Made by a program: the position numbers and the translations under genes. Positions 55,488 through 64,000 of a stretch of DNA of 64,000 nucleotides are shown in pieces; the first letter of the stretch is position 1, and each line of letters opens with the position of its first letter. This DNA is from Desulfosarcina alkanivorans (GTDB lineage Bacteria; Desulfobacterota; Desulfobacteria; Desulfobacterales; Desulfosarcinaceae): positions 806,001 through 870,000 of the forward strand of contig NZ_AP021874.1 in NCBI RefSeq assembly GCF_009688945.1, in the 5' to 3' direction. The notes beneath the pieces were generated by a model. That model was not told the origin of the DNA and did no database searches. It saw nothing but the letters and a program-made list of their open reading frames with translations.

Positions 55488-58400
55488 TCAGGCGATATCC
55501 GGCCGGACACGGCCGTTCAGAACGGCTTCCAGGGTGGCCGCCAGTTGATCAATCTGATACGGTTTCTGGATAAATCCGTCCCCGGCCATTCCCAGTGCGT
55601 CTTCTCCCAGGCCATTGAGGCTGTATCCGCTGGACAGGATCACCTTGATGTCCGGGCGGATCTTTTTCAATTGCTCCAGCACCTGGCGACCGCTCAGGTC
55701 GGGCATGATCATATCCAGCAGCACCCCTTCAATCCGGTTTTTCTCCTCTTCGAACCGGGCAATGGCCTGGTGGCCGTCAATAGCGGTGATCACCTGGTAG
55801 CCCAGATCCTGAAGAATGTCCGTCAGGGCCTTCAGGATATAGGGTTCGTCATCCACCACCAGCAGCATGCCCGAGCCGTTTCGCGGCCTGGAAGGGGCCG
55901 CAGGGGATAACCGTTCAGGCTGGCGGGATTCCGCCGGCAGGTAAATCGTGAACGTCGACCCCCGGCCCGGCTGGCTTTTTACATCGATGATGCCGCCGTG
56001 GTTTTTGATGATGCCGAATGCCGAGGCCAGGCCCAGGCCGGTTCCGCGGCCCATTTTCTTTGTGGTGAAAAAAGGCTCGAAAATCCGCTTCATGACGTCC
56101 GGTTCGATGCCCTTGCCATGATCCTGGACCATGACGGAGACAAAGGGTCCGGGCTTGATCCCGAAGGGGGTGGTGAAGTCAGCATCCAACACAACGTTGC
56201 TCGTCGACAGGATCATGGTCATCTCATCGGTCATGGCCTGCCAGGCGTTCACGTAAAGGTTGACCAGCACCTGGTCGATCTGTCCCTGATCGGCATCCAC
56301 CGTCCAGATATCATTCTGATAGCGGGCCCGGATCTTGATTTCTTTTTTGGTGCGGCCGAACATGTCGGCGGTCCGCTGGACCGTATCATTCAGATTGACG
56401 GCCGTAACCTGGTACTTGCCCCCGCGGGCATATCCGAGCAGCTGGCGGGTCAGGGTGGCCCCGCTCTCCACACATTGTTCGATGGCGCGCAGGTAGTCCG
56501 ACAGGGGGCTGACCGCGTCGATCTTGGCGGTGAGCAGGGAGACATTTCCCGTAATGCCCATGAGCAGGTTGTTGAAATCGTGAGCGATGCCTCCAGCCAG
56601 TGTGCCGACCGCCTCCATGCGCTGGGCATGGTTGAGTTGTCCCTGAAGGGTTTCCTTCTCCTTTTGTGCGGCGATTTTCGCCGTTACATCCCTGGCCAGC
56701 CCGCGAAAACCGGTGACGGCACCCGAGGGATGCCGCATGAGCGTCGCACTCAGTTCCAGCACTTTGGTGCGTCCCTTTCGGGTGATCACGGGATAGGTGA
56801 GGACCCTCACCGGAACGCCGGACCGTACCATTTTTTTGAAGGCCTGGATGATTTCCCTTGTGGACTGGTGTGCAGAAAAATGCCTGAAATGCATGCCGGA
56901 GAGGTCGTCGACGGCATAGCCCATGATCCGGCATGCGGCATCGTTGACAAAAACCAGGGTGCCGGTGTGGTCCATCTCAAAATAGGCCTCTTCGATGGTG
57001 TCCAGAATCGTTCGGTATTTTTCCTCGCTGACCCGAAGCTGTTTTTCAGTCGCTCTGCGCCGCTCGACCTGGGCAATCAGGCCGTCGTTGGCTTTTTGCA
57101 GTTCAAGGGTGCGCTCCTTGACCAGGGCTTCCAGCTGATTTTTGTATCGCAACAGTTCCTGTTCAGCCGTTTTCCGGTCGTGGATGTCACGCAGGGATCC
57201 GATGATGCGATAGGGTTTCCCCGACCGGGTATACAGCATCATGGCGTTCAGGGCGCAATGTCTCAACCGGCTGTCCTTATCCTGGAAGACCACTTCATGG
57301 TCGTTGATGCGCCGCTGGTCCTTGAGCGTTTTAACCATGTTCTGTCTCATTCCGGGATCGGAATTTATCTGGAGCAGCTTTTTCCCAACCAGTTCATGTC
57401 GATGGTACTGAGAGATCTTTTCAATGGACGGGCTGATTTCGATCAGGACGCCATTGAGCGAAGCTTCGTAGTAGACGTCCTGTATGTTGTTGAAAATGCC
57501 TTGATATTTTTTTTGGCTGCGCTCCACGGCCGTCTTCATCTCCGAAAACGCCTTGGCGGTTTCCTGAATCTCCTTATAGGCCGAGTGCAACTGCGGCAGG
57601 GGCGCGGACTGGCCTTTTTTCATCTGCCTGGCAGTGCGACCCAGCAGCGCAATGGGCCGGATGACCCCCCGGGCCAGGAGAAACCCCATGAAGGTGGCAA
57701 ACAGGGAGATGACCATGGTGACCAGGATATTGTAAAGGCGGTTGGATTTGATGTCGCCCAGGTAATCGTCCTCCGGGAGATAAACACCGATAATCCAGGG
57801 CCACTGGGAGTCTGAAAATGGCGAGAACATGGCGTGGTACACATGGCCCTCGTGGTCGAACCGTGAAAATCGCGACCCGTCCATGACCAGCATCCCCGAT
57901 GGGTCCGTCTGAATTTGTGCGGCTTCGAAGGCTTTCTGGCTGTGCGGGTCGTCCAGTTCATGGATTTTTACCAGACGGGCGATGCCGTCTGGTGACGCTT
58001 CCCTGATGCTCAATTTGTCCAGATCACCGAAGGCCACGACGTCGGCATTGCGGTTGAGCATAAATGCCTTGCCGTGCTTGCCGATCTTCAAGTTGGCAAT
58101 GAATACCGACAGCTGGTCGATTTCGATATCCACTCCGACAACCCCCATGAGTTCCCCGGACGGACCGAAAAAGGGCCCGGCGATGGTGATGCCGGGCTTC
58201 TGGGAGGTGAAAAAAATATAGGGATCCGTCCAGACGATGCGGTTTTCTGCAACCGCTTTCTGATACCAGGGCCGCTTCCTCGGATCGTAGGTGTCGGAAT
58301 CGCTGGTTTCCGTTTCAATCATGTTGAAAAGGGGGTCGCGGTAAACCAGTCGGACCGATTTGTCCCGGTCGGTATTCAGGATCACTTTGGTGCGAAAGCC

Positions 58401-58784
58401 CCCTTTGGCCCTGGCATCAAAATGGCGGACGTCATAAAAATTTCCCTGTGGCGTCCCCACATAAATGCCGGCAAAATGGGGGTTGACGGAGAGTTGCTCA
58501 TGGAGATAGCGTTCCAGCGCGTGGGCCTTGCCGGACTGGCTGCCGACCACGTTGGATGCCAGCAACTGCCTGGTCAGGGCGGCAGCACCATGGGCATGGA
58601 GCAGATGGCGCTGGGACTGTTCCATGGCCAGTTCGGCGATATTCTGCATGATATCCCGGGCATGCTGGCGCAGGACGTCCTGGGATGTGAGGTAGGAAGA
58701 GGTCGTGGTGATCAGATGGGTTCCCCAGATCAGGCCCAGAAAACCGGCGATAAGCGCCCAGCGAATAGAAATTTTAATCTGCAT
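55488..58784 (-). CDS. Hybrid sensor histidine kinase (Cache-HAMP-PAS-PAS-HK-REC)
   Basis: 1098 residues. TM1 (about 8-28), a periplasmic dCache domain (FAGIYVGTPQGNFYDVRHF, GVVGVDIEIDQLSVFI), TM2 near 345-365 and HAMP. PAS domains lie about 440-560 and 600-720. HisKA has GGIAHDFNNLLMGI (phospho-His), HATPase has DQVLVNLYVNAWQAM and GRGTGLGLASAFGII. A C-terminal receiver has Asp in GVLLDMIMPDLSG. The complete phosphorelay has no output domain, so it must pass phosphate to a separate regulator; the lone receiver at 62582 is a candidate only by proximity. Confidence 0.95.
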   Translation of the reverse strand: MQIKISIRWALIAGFLGLIWGTHLITTTSSYLTSQDVLRQHARDIMQNIAELAMEQSQRHLLHAHGAAALTRQLLASNVVGSQSGKAHALERYLHEQLSVNPHFAGIYVGTPQGNFYDVRHFDARAKGGFRTKVILNTDRDKSVRLVYRDPLFNMIETETSDSDTYDPRKRPWYQKAVAENRIVWTDPYIFFTSQKPGITIAGPFFGPSGELMGVVGVDIEIDQLSVFIANLKIGKHGKAFMLNRNADVVAFGDLDKLSIREASPDGIARLVKIHELDDPHSQKAFEAAQIQTDPSGMLVMDGSRFSRFDHEGHVYHAMFSPFSDSQWPWIIGVYLPEDDYLGDIKSNRLYNILVTMVISLFATFMGFLLARGVIRPIALLGRTARQMKKGQSAPLPQLHSAYKEIQETAKAFSEMKTAVERSQKKYQGIFNNIQDVYYEASLNGVLIEISPSIEKISQYHRHELVGKKLLQINSDPGMRQNMVKTLKDQRRINDHEVVFQDKDSRLRHCALNAMMLYTRSGKPYRIIGSLRDIHDRKTAEQELLRYKNQLEALVKERTLELQKANDGLIAQVERRRATEKQLRVSEEKYRTILDTIEEAYFEMDHTGTLVFVNDAACRIMGYAVDDLSGMHFRHFSAHQSTREIIQAFKKMVRSGVPVRVLTYPVITRKGRTKVLELSATLMRHPSGAVTGFRGLARDVTAKIAAQKEKETLQGQLNHAQRMEAVGTLAGGIAHDFNNLLMGITGNVSLLTAKIDAVSPLSDYLRAIEQCVESGATLTRQLLGYARGGKYQVTAVNLNDTVQRTADMFGRTKKEIKIRARYQNDIWTVDADQGQIDQVLVNLYVNAWQAMTDEMTMILSTSNVVLDADFTTPFGIKPGPFVSVMVQDHGKGIEPDVMKRIFEPFFTTKKMGRGTGLGLASAFGIIKNHGGIIDVKSQPGRGSTFTIYLPAESRQPERLSPAAPSRPRNGSGMLLVVDDEPYILKALTDILQDLGYQVITAIDGHQAIARFEEEKNRIEGVLLDMIMPDLSGRQVLEQLKKIRPDIKVILSSGYSLNGLGEDALGMAGDGFIQKPYQIDQLAATLEAVLNGRVRPDIA

Positions 58785-59106
58785 ATTGGAATTGACCGTA
58801 TCGCTTCAGAAGGTTAGGGCATTTGGACAGAATTTTAGACCCCTGTTCGTCATTGTACCAGCATGGGGTTGTGTTTCAGTTTCCCTGCAATGAGAGCCTG
58901 TCCAGGATAATTTATGCGGGGCGCCTTCAGGTTTCAAGCGAAAAATCACAAAGCCGGCTTCAGGGGAGGAATAACCGTTGAAAAGCGTTTAAAAAAGAAC
59001 TACATATGAACGAGGCGGTCCGTTAAAGGGAGCGCCGCTCATCGTTCGTTGAAGGGGCAGGACCGTCCCGTCTTTAAGGCACTCGATTTCGTGTTGTGGG
59101 GGAATA
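58785..59106. other. Intergenic region between hybrid kinase and MCE-like lipoprotein gene
   Basis: A 322-base divergent region. A GGGGAGGAATAA stretch near 58960 looks like a ribosome-binding site but leads only to a five-codon frame. A loose GAACGA/TCGTTC inverted repeat lies near 59008-59046. I see no further gene or a promoter worth naming. Confidence 0.35.
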
Positions 59107-59559
59107 ATGAGAAAAACGACCTTCTGTCTGCTGGTGATAGCGGTGGCTGCCGTGTGCGGCTGTTCCGGGCATCCGGCCGGAAACACCGCCGGCGTTGCGG
59201 TATTGTTCGCGGATGATCCGCATGTCTTTGACCCGGCCGTGCTGTATCGGGGAACGGTCGTCGGCCGGCTGCTCTCACGGCAATGGGGCAACGGCGTCAC
59301 CCGGCTGTATATCGCCCCGGAAACCCCCTATGCAGACCTGATAGCAACCAACATGGCGATCGTGGTAAAGGCCGGCCGCATGCACCTGGTCACCCTGGGC
59401 GGGGTCGGCGAACCGGTGCCCGCTGACGCAGGCATCTGTGGATTCGTAAATACATTTTCATATCGGTGGTTTAAATTCAAACACCTGATCAATAGCGTCA
59501 CGATGGCTGCCAACCGGCGGGCCATGCGCCTGCAGCATCGATCCGGTCTGGCAGGATGA
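59107..59559 (+). CDS. Lipoprotein with partial MCE/MlaD-like region
   Basis: 150 residues. Signal peptide with Cys19 as the likely lipidated residue (VCGC). Residues about 35-100 (HVFDPAVLYRGTVVGRLLSRQ...TRLYIAPETPYADLIATN) resemble the beta strands of an MCE domain such as MlaD, where VxYRGxxVGxV is conserved; the domain is short. MCE proteins carry lipids across the envelope. The start codon of the radical SAM gene overlaps its stop. Confidence 0.6.
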   Translation: MRKTTFCLLVIAVAAVCGCSGHPAGNTAGVAVLFADDPHVFDPAVLYRGTVVGRLLSRQWGNGVTRLYIAPETPYADLIATNMAIVVKAGRMHLVTLGGVGEPVPADAGICGFVNTFSYRWFKFKHLINSVTMAANRRAMRLQHRSGLAG

Positions 59560-61439
59560 CCGGCGGCAACAAGGCCTGCGCTTCAGCGGGCTTCAGGGGA
59601 CGGGTCCTTCTGGTTTCCGCTCCCTGGCCCCTGTTTAACCGTCCATCCCTGCCTCTGGGCGCCTTGAAAGCCTACCTGGCCGCAACCCTGCCCGGTCTGC
59701 AAATCCAGGCCAGCCACCTTTTTCTTCAGGTGGCCAACGAATTGGGATACGAGCGATACCAGGACGTCTCCCGCCGGGTCTGGCGTGCAGAAGCCGTCTT
59801 TTCGGCCCTGCAGTATCCGGATCGGGCCCACCGGGCCGAATCCCTGTACACCAGCACCCTGAAGCGCGGGCATCGTGCCCCCCGGGATTTTCAGCAGCTG
59901 GTGACGCAGGTAAAGGTGATCATCGACAGCTGGCTCAGCCGGGTCGCGTGGTCCGAACTGGACCTGGCCGGTTTTTCGATCTCTTTTTGCCAGGTCACCG
60001 CGTCGCTTTACCTGATTTCGCGAATAAAGGCGATCTGTCCGTCCCTGCCGGTGGTGGTGGGCGGGTCTTCCTTTTCGGGTGAACGCTCGGCCGATCTGCT
60101 GACCCTGTTTCCTTCCATCGATTACCTGGTGGTAGGGGAGGGGGAACGCCCTCTGGCCGGACTCTTGCGCCACCTGCTGGATCCCGGACGCCGGCCCGTG
60201 GCGGCCCTTCCGCAAGGGGTTTTCTCGTTAAAGGAAAGGGCCGGCGGGAAAGATGGATTTTCCCAGCTCAGCCGTCTGGACCGGTTGCCCGTGCCGGACT
60301 ACGACGACTACTTCAGCCTGCTGAACGGTTTTGCCGCCCGGCAGCGCTTCTTTCCCACACTTCCCCTCGAGGCCTCCAGGGGATGCTGGTGGCACCGTCC
60401 GGATGTCCGGTCCCGTTTCAGGGGATGTGCGTTTTGCAACCTGAACCTTCAGTGGCAGGGATATCGCACCAAACGGCCGGACCAGGTGGTTCGGGAGGTG
60501 GACGTCCTGGTCCGGCGGCATCAGGTGCTCTCCCTGGCCTTTGCCGACAACGCCTTTCCGCCCCAGCATGCCGGAGCCGTATTCGACGGCATCCGGGACC
60601 TGGGCCGGGACCTGTCCATCTTTACCGAATTGCGGGCCAACACCCCGCCGGCGCTGCTCCACAAGATGCAGCAGGCCGGTGTGGATACGGTACAGGTGGG
60701 CATCGAGGCCCTGTCCACCTCGCTTCTGGCCAAGATGAACAAGGGGCTTCGTGCCATCGACAACCTGTGCCTGATGAAGCAGTGCGAAGCCCTGGGCATC
60801 GTCAACGCCTCCAACCTGATGCTTCACTTTCCTGGCAGCGATGACACCGAGGTCAGCCAGACCCTTCGTGCGCTTGAATTCGCGCGCTGGTACCGCCCCC
60901 TGAAACCCGTCGGCTTCTGGCTGGGCCTGGAAAGTCCGGTCTACCGGTTTGCCCGGCGGTTCCATATCCGGGCCGTGTTCAATCATCCGCATTTAAAAAA
61001 GCTTTTCCCGGAATCGGTGGCTGCACGGGTCCGGTTCATGATCCAGGGATACCGCGGCGACAAGAAACGGCAGCAGGTCCGATGGCGGTCTGTGGAAGCC
61101 GAAATGCGCCGGTGGAATAACGACTACGCCGTCATGCAGCAACAGACCGGCGGCAGACCGGCGCTGTCCCTGCGGGAGGGCCGCCGGTTTTTACTGGTCG
61201 ATCAGCATTTCCCGGATCGACCCACCGCCAGGCACCGGCTCACGGGAATCTCAGCCGATCTCTACCGATACTGCCATATCCCGCGATCCCTCACCCAGGT
61301 GGCCGGAACCTTTCCCGCCCACAGCCGGGAACAGATCCGCGTGTTTTTTGAAAGTATGGTGGCCAAGCGGCTGATGTTTGCGGAAAACGATTGCTACCTC
61401 AGCCTGGCTGCACCCGCTTCGTGGAGGACGGAATCATGA
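59556..61439 (+). CDS. B12-binding radical SAM protein, RiPP-maturase-1-like
   Basis: 627 residues. The N-terminal cobalamin-binding domain (about 10-225) includes PLGALKAYLAATLP, VVVGGSSFSGERS and YLVVGEGERPL. The radical SAM domain carries Cys277, Cys291 and Cys294 in RGCWWHR...RGCAFCNLN, a CX13CX2C spacing instead of CX7CX2C usual for this family or CX3CX2C of most SAM radicals. LAFADNAFPP and VQVGIEAL follow. The C terminus (HRLTGISADLYRYCHIPRSL) is the family's winged-helix-like end. No precursor peptide was found, so a RiPP role is unproven. Confidence 0.85.
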   Translation: MTGGNKACASAGFRGRVLLVSAPWPLFNRPSLPLGALKAYLAATLPGLQIQASHLFLQVANELGYERYQDVSRRVWRAEAVFSALQYPDRAHRAESLYTSTLKRGHRAPRDFQQLVTQVKVIIDSWLSRVAWSELDLAGFSISFCQVTASLYLISRIKAICPSLPVVVGGSSFSGERSADLLTLFPSIDYLVVGEGERPLAGLLRHLLDPGRRPVAALPQGVFSLKERAGGKDGFSQLSRLDRLPVPDYDDYFSLLNGFAARQRFFPTLPLEASRGCWWHRPDVRSRFRGCAFCNLNLQWQGYRTKRPDQVVREVDVLVRRHQVLSLAFADNAFPPQHAGAVFDGIRDLGRDLSIFTELRANTPPALLHKMQQAGVDTVQVGIEALSTSLLAKMNKGLRAIDNLCLMKQCEALGIVNASNLMLHFPGSDDTEVSQTLRALEFARWYRPLKPVGFWLGLESPVYRFARRFHIRAVFNHPHLKKLFPESVAARVRFMIQGYRGDKKRQQVRWRSVEAEMRRWNNDYAVMQQQTGGRPALSLREGRRFLLVDQHFPDRPTARHRLTGISADLYRYCHIPRSLTQVAGTFPAHSREQIRVFFESMVAKRLMFAENDCYLSLAAPASWRTES

Positions 61440-62386
61440 AACAACTGATTCTGGCCCCCCTGCGCGGCTTTACCGATGCGGCATTCAGAAACACCTTCCA
61501 GCACCATTTCAAGGGTGTGGCCGAGGCGGTGGCGCCCTTTGTTACATCGATAAGAGGACGTCGCATCAAGGCTTCCCACCTGCTGGATCTGGTGCCAGAG
61601 GACAATCGGATCATGCCGGTGGTGCCCCAGATCCTGAGCAATCAGCCGGACGAATTCATCTGCCTGGCCAACACCCTGTTTCGACGGGGCTATCGTGAAA
61701 TCAACTGGAATTTGGGGTGTCCATACCCCATGGTCGCTAAAAAAATGCGCGGTTCCGGCCTGCTGCCCCATCCGGACGAAATTGACCGCATGCTCGAAAA
61801 AACGATAGGTCAAATTGACGCCCGCCTATCTGTCAAGACCCGTCTGGGACGTTTTTCAGCGGACGAAATGGACCAATTGATCCCCGTGTTCAATCGATAT
61901 CCCCTTTCGCGGGTGATCGTCCATCCGCGCACAGGTGTCCAGATGTATACGGGAGGGGTCGATCTGAAGGCTTTCGAAACCTGCCTGAACCATATCAATC
62001 ATCCCGTGGTCTACAACGGGGACATCAACAGCCTTGACTTCTTTCAGGCACTGGAAGCCCGATTCCCCGACGTGTCCGGCTGGATGCTGGGCAGGGGCCT
62101 TATCGCCAACCCGTTTTTAGCGGAGATGATCCAGGGCGGATTCCGGCAGGGCCATCGCGAAATCTCCCGTTTTGCCCGGTTTCACGACGACCTGCTGGCG
62201 GAATATGGCCGGCGGTTTTCCGGCCCCGCCCATGTTCTGGACCGCATGAAGGGATTTTGGCGCTATTTTGCAGATGGGTTTGCTGATGGTCGTAAGATAC
62301 TGAAACGTATACGCAAAGCAGGTTCTCTGGTGCGGTATCGCCAGGTCGTGGCCAGCGTGGTGAACGATCAGGCGCCCGTGGCGTGA
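61436..62386 (+). CDS. dus: tRNA-dihydrouridine synthase family protein
   Basis: 316 residues, FMN TIM-barrel. The N terminus MKQLILAPLRGFTDAAFRN fits Dus, the catalytic Cys95 lies in INWNLGCPYPMVAKKMRGSG, and VKTRLG, VIVHPRTG and VVYNGDINS follow. NADPH-dependent reduction of uridine in the tRNA D-loop is the family reaction. GGAGGACGG precedes the ATG, which overlaps the radical SAM stop (ATGA), so the two proteins are coupled. Confidence 0.9.
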   Translation: MKQLILAPLRGFTDAAFRNTFQHHFKGVAEAVAPFVTSIRGRRIKASHLLDLVPEDNRIMPVVPQILSNQPDEFICLANTLFRRGYREINWNLGCPYPMVAKKMRGSGLLPHPDEIDRMLEKTIGQIDARLSVKTRLGRFSADEMDQLIPVFNRYPLSRVIVHPRTGVQMYTGGVDLKAFETCLNHINHPVVYNGDINSLDFFQALEARFPDVSGWMLGRGLIANPFLAEMIQGGFRQGHREISRFARFHDDLLAEYGRRFSGPAHVLDRMKGFWRYFADGFADGRKILKRIRKAGSLVRYRQVVASVVNDQAPVA

Positions 62387-62452
62387 CAGGGGTCCGCCTC
62401 AGACGCCGTGTTCGGCGCAAATTCCGAATCGGCAGGCCCTTTTTACAAGCGA

Positions 62453-62481
62453 TTGTGAAACGGCCCAAAATAAACTATACT
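62453..62481 (+). promoter_or_regulatory. Predicted sigma-70 promoter for the receiver gene
   Basis: TTGTGA (62453-62458), 17 bases, then TATACT (62476-62481, five of six). It lies about 100 bases before the ATG at 62582. Confidence 0.55.
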
Positions 62482-62581
62482 GGCACATATTCCACCGGAC
62501 CGCATTATACGATCATCAATTGACCTTCCGAACTGGTATGAACATGGCCGGAACCTTTTATCCGTTTCTGGAGGCCGCCGC

Positions 62582-62959
62582 ATGGATCGAAAGAAAATCC
62601 TGATTATCGATGACGAATTGAGTATTCTGGTTCCGCTGCAATTTCTCATGGAAAAGGAAGGCTATGAGACCAAACTGGCCCAAAGCGGCAAGGAAGCCAT
62701 CGAAAAAATTTCCGTGATCCGGCCCGACCTGATTCTTCTGGACATCATGCTTCCCGACCTTGACGGATATGAGATCTACCAGATGATCCGGCAGCGCGCC
62801 GAATGGGAATCCATCCGGGTCATTTTCCTGACGGCCAAAAACCGGGACGCCGACATGGCCAAGGGCCTCGCCATGGGAGCCGACGCCTACATTACCAAAC
62901 CGTTTTCCAATATCGAGCTGGTCGAAAAAATCCGGGAACTGATCGGCCCGGGAAGATGA
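62582..62959 (+). CDS. Stand-alone response regulator receiver
   Basis: 125 residues, one REC domain only: acidic pair in LIIDDE, phospho-Asp in LILLDIMLPDLDG, Thr in IFLTAK, Lys in YITKPF. GGAGG precedes the ATG. With no output domain it must act through a partner, such as a phosphorelay protein or kinase. Convergent with the GAF-LuxR gene. Confidence 0.92.
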   Translation: MDRKKILIIDDELSILVPLQFLMEKEGYETKLAQSGKEAIEKISVIRPDLILLDIMLPDLDGYEIYQMIRQRAEWESIRVIFLTAKNRDADMAKGLAMGADAYITKPFSNIELVEKIRELIGPGR

Positions 62960-63113
62960 TGACCCGCGGCCGTAAATGGCGTCGCCGGCGGCCATCCATG
63001 GCAGGCATTCGTTTAATGTCGGGAAAAACAACGGATCGCAAGTGATCGGATCGGGTGGGGCATGTCTTAAGCCCCATATGGAACATTCGGGTTTGCGGAC
63101 GCCGGCAGAGGCC

Positions 63114-64000
63114 TCACACCAGGGTCATCAGGTAGTCGCGAAGCTGGATCCGCTGGTTGGTCAGTCCCAGTTTTTTACGCAGGCGGTTTCGGTGGGCCTC
63201 TATGGTTTTTGCCGATGCGTTCAGGATCTGGGCGATCTCTTTGGTCGTTTTATCTTTGCGAACCAAGTCGGCGATCTGGATTTCCGTGGGCGTCAGATCG
63301 AAAAATTTCATGGGAAGCTGTCTGAGAAAAGGGGATACGATGTTGGCAATGTTGGATTGAATGATATTCACGTAAGTGGCCTGTTTTTCATCCAGTTTGC
63401 TGTGGCTCAGTTTTTCCAGAAACGGCACTACCAGGTCCTTGACATTGGCCACGATGATATCTTCCATGTGAACCTGGTCTTCCTCTCTGTTTTTCAAGAG
63501 CACATTCAATGCAGTGTTGACCTCCTTCAATGCGGTGCTCTTGTCCTTTAATTCCTTCTCGTTTTTTTTGAGCTTTCTTTGCGCTCGTTTTCGTTCGACA
63601 ATTTCACGATTGGCCCGCTCGAAGAGCTGGGCGTTCTCAATGGCTGTGGCCGACGCATCGGCCAATGCTTCAAGCAGGGTCCCGTGGGATTCATCAAAAC
63701 GGCCCACCTGCTTGTCCACCAACTGTAGGGCGCCGATGACCGCACCTTTTACCCGCATGGGCACACTGATGATGGAACGCAGTTCCACCTTCATCTTGTC
63801 GGCCACCTCCCGGAAATGTCGCATATCTTCCCGTGTGTCCGGCAAAACCACGCTTTCACCATAGGAGCTGACCCATCCGGCAATGCCTTCACCCGGTTCC
63901 AGCCGCCAGTTTTTGACGATGTTGCGCTGGAAACCGGCTGCCTGCCGGCAGACGACCTCATCGGTCTCCGGGTCCTTGATCCAGATGGAACTGCCGACGA
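63114..64000 (-). CDS. GAF-LuxR transcriptional regulator, 5' end outside window
   Basis: At least 295 residues; the frame stays open past position 64000, so the true start is not seen. A GAF domain (IWIKDPETDEVVC...LEPGEGIAGWV...SIISVPMRVKGAVIGALQLV) is followed by a coiled coil (about 70 residues rich in Lys/Glu) and a LuxR-type HTH (LTPTEIQIADLVRKDKTTKEIAQILNAS...HRNRLRKKLGL). The segment from KDLVVPFLEKL to the end resembles the C terminus of the PocR regulator at 20403. Confidence 0.88.
   Translation of the reverse strand, partial: VGSSIWIKDPETDEVVCRQAAGFQRNIVKNWRLEPGEGIAGWVSSYGESVVLPDTREDMRHFREVADKMKVELRSIISVPMRVKGAVIGALQLVDKQVGRFDESHGTLLEALADASATAIENAQLFERANREIVERKRAQRKLKKNEKELKDKSTALKEVNTALNVLLKNREEDQVHMEDIIVANVKDLVVPFLEKLSHSKLDEKQATYVNIIQSNIANIVSPFLRQLPMKFFDLTPTEIQIADLVRKDKTTKEIAQILNASAKTIEAHRNRLRKKLGLTNQRIQLRDYLMTLV

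Noticed and set aside
55998..57815. 605-codon open frame on the plus strand
   Set aside because: It lies antisense to the hybrid kinase, lacks a coherent domain and reads as low-complexity His/Asp/Gly typical of the opposite strand of GC-rich genes.

Overview
The window is GC-rich, densely coded bacterial chromosome with short gaps, many ATGA stop/start overlaps and no rRNA, tRNA, CRISPR array, transposase or prophage gene that I could find. The gene set (two TRAP transporters, one with a TatT-type lipoprotein; a tungsten-type aldehyde:ferredoxin oxidoreductase beside iron-type alcohol dehydrogenases; a PfaA/PfaD-type lipid synthase; many PAS/GAF/Cache sensors with LuxR or sigma-54 outputs) suggests an anaerobic Desulfobacterota (old Deltaproteobacteria), probably near Desulfosarcina. 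That placement is inferred from gene content; no marker gene or sulfate-reduction gene is present.

Layout. 0.1-9.2 kb: housekeeping genes (mannose-6-phosphate isomerase, a possible degenerate cyclase-fold protein, a Cys-cluster protein, aconitase, RlmD) and a TetR regulator. 9.3-13.1 kb: TatT-DctP-DctQ-DctM TRAP operon, followed by DarP. 13.8-18.0 kb: a duplicated CxC protein, a small membrane protein, a FliK-like/FlhB-C-terminal-like pair, a palindromic repeat element and a solitary DNA methyltransferase. 18.5-24.5 kb: serA, a PocR-PAS-PAS-LuxR regulator and a chemoreceptor.

24.7-34.5 kb is the most distinctive region. A 2220-residue PfaA-type synthase (KS-AT-ACPx3-KR-DH) overlaps a fumarylacetoacetate-hydrolase-family gene, faces a MerR-like regulator and is accompanied by a PfaD-type enoyl reductase. 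PfaB, PfaC and a phosphopantetheinyl transferase are absent, so this looks like a reduced or split secondary-lipid synthase locus. Its three ACP repeats are almost identical at the DNA level.

34.6-38.7 kb: HD-domain protein, XerC/D recombinase, Xaa-Pro peptidase, hotdog thioesterase and ElbB. 39.1-44.6 kb: an aldehyde:ferredoxin oxidoreductase fused to an SCP2-like lipid-binding domain, an iron-ADH paralogue that has lost most metal ligands, an intact iron-ADH and a Gpt-like phosphoribosyltransferase. 45.8-48.7 kb: a second TRAP operon on the minus strand. 48.9-55.4 kb: YbaK, a TyrR-like sigma-54 activator, an MltD-like lytic transglycosylase, a SLOG/DUF6794 protein, a Nudix-like protein with a split box, and small hypotheticals. 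55.5-64 kb: a hybrid histidine kinase, an MCE-like lipoprotein coupled to a B12/radical SAM protein and a Dus enzyme, a stand-alone receiver, and a GAF-LuxR regulator cut by the window end.

Coordinates use the start codon I judged most likely, often shorter than the longest open frame. Domain calls come from reading motifs, not from a profile search.
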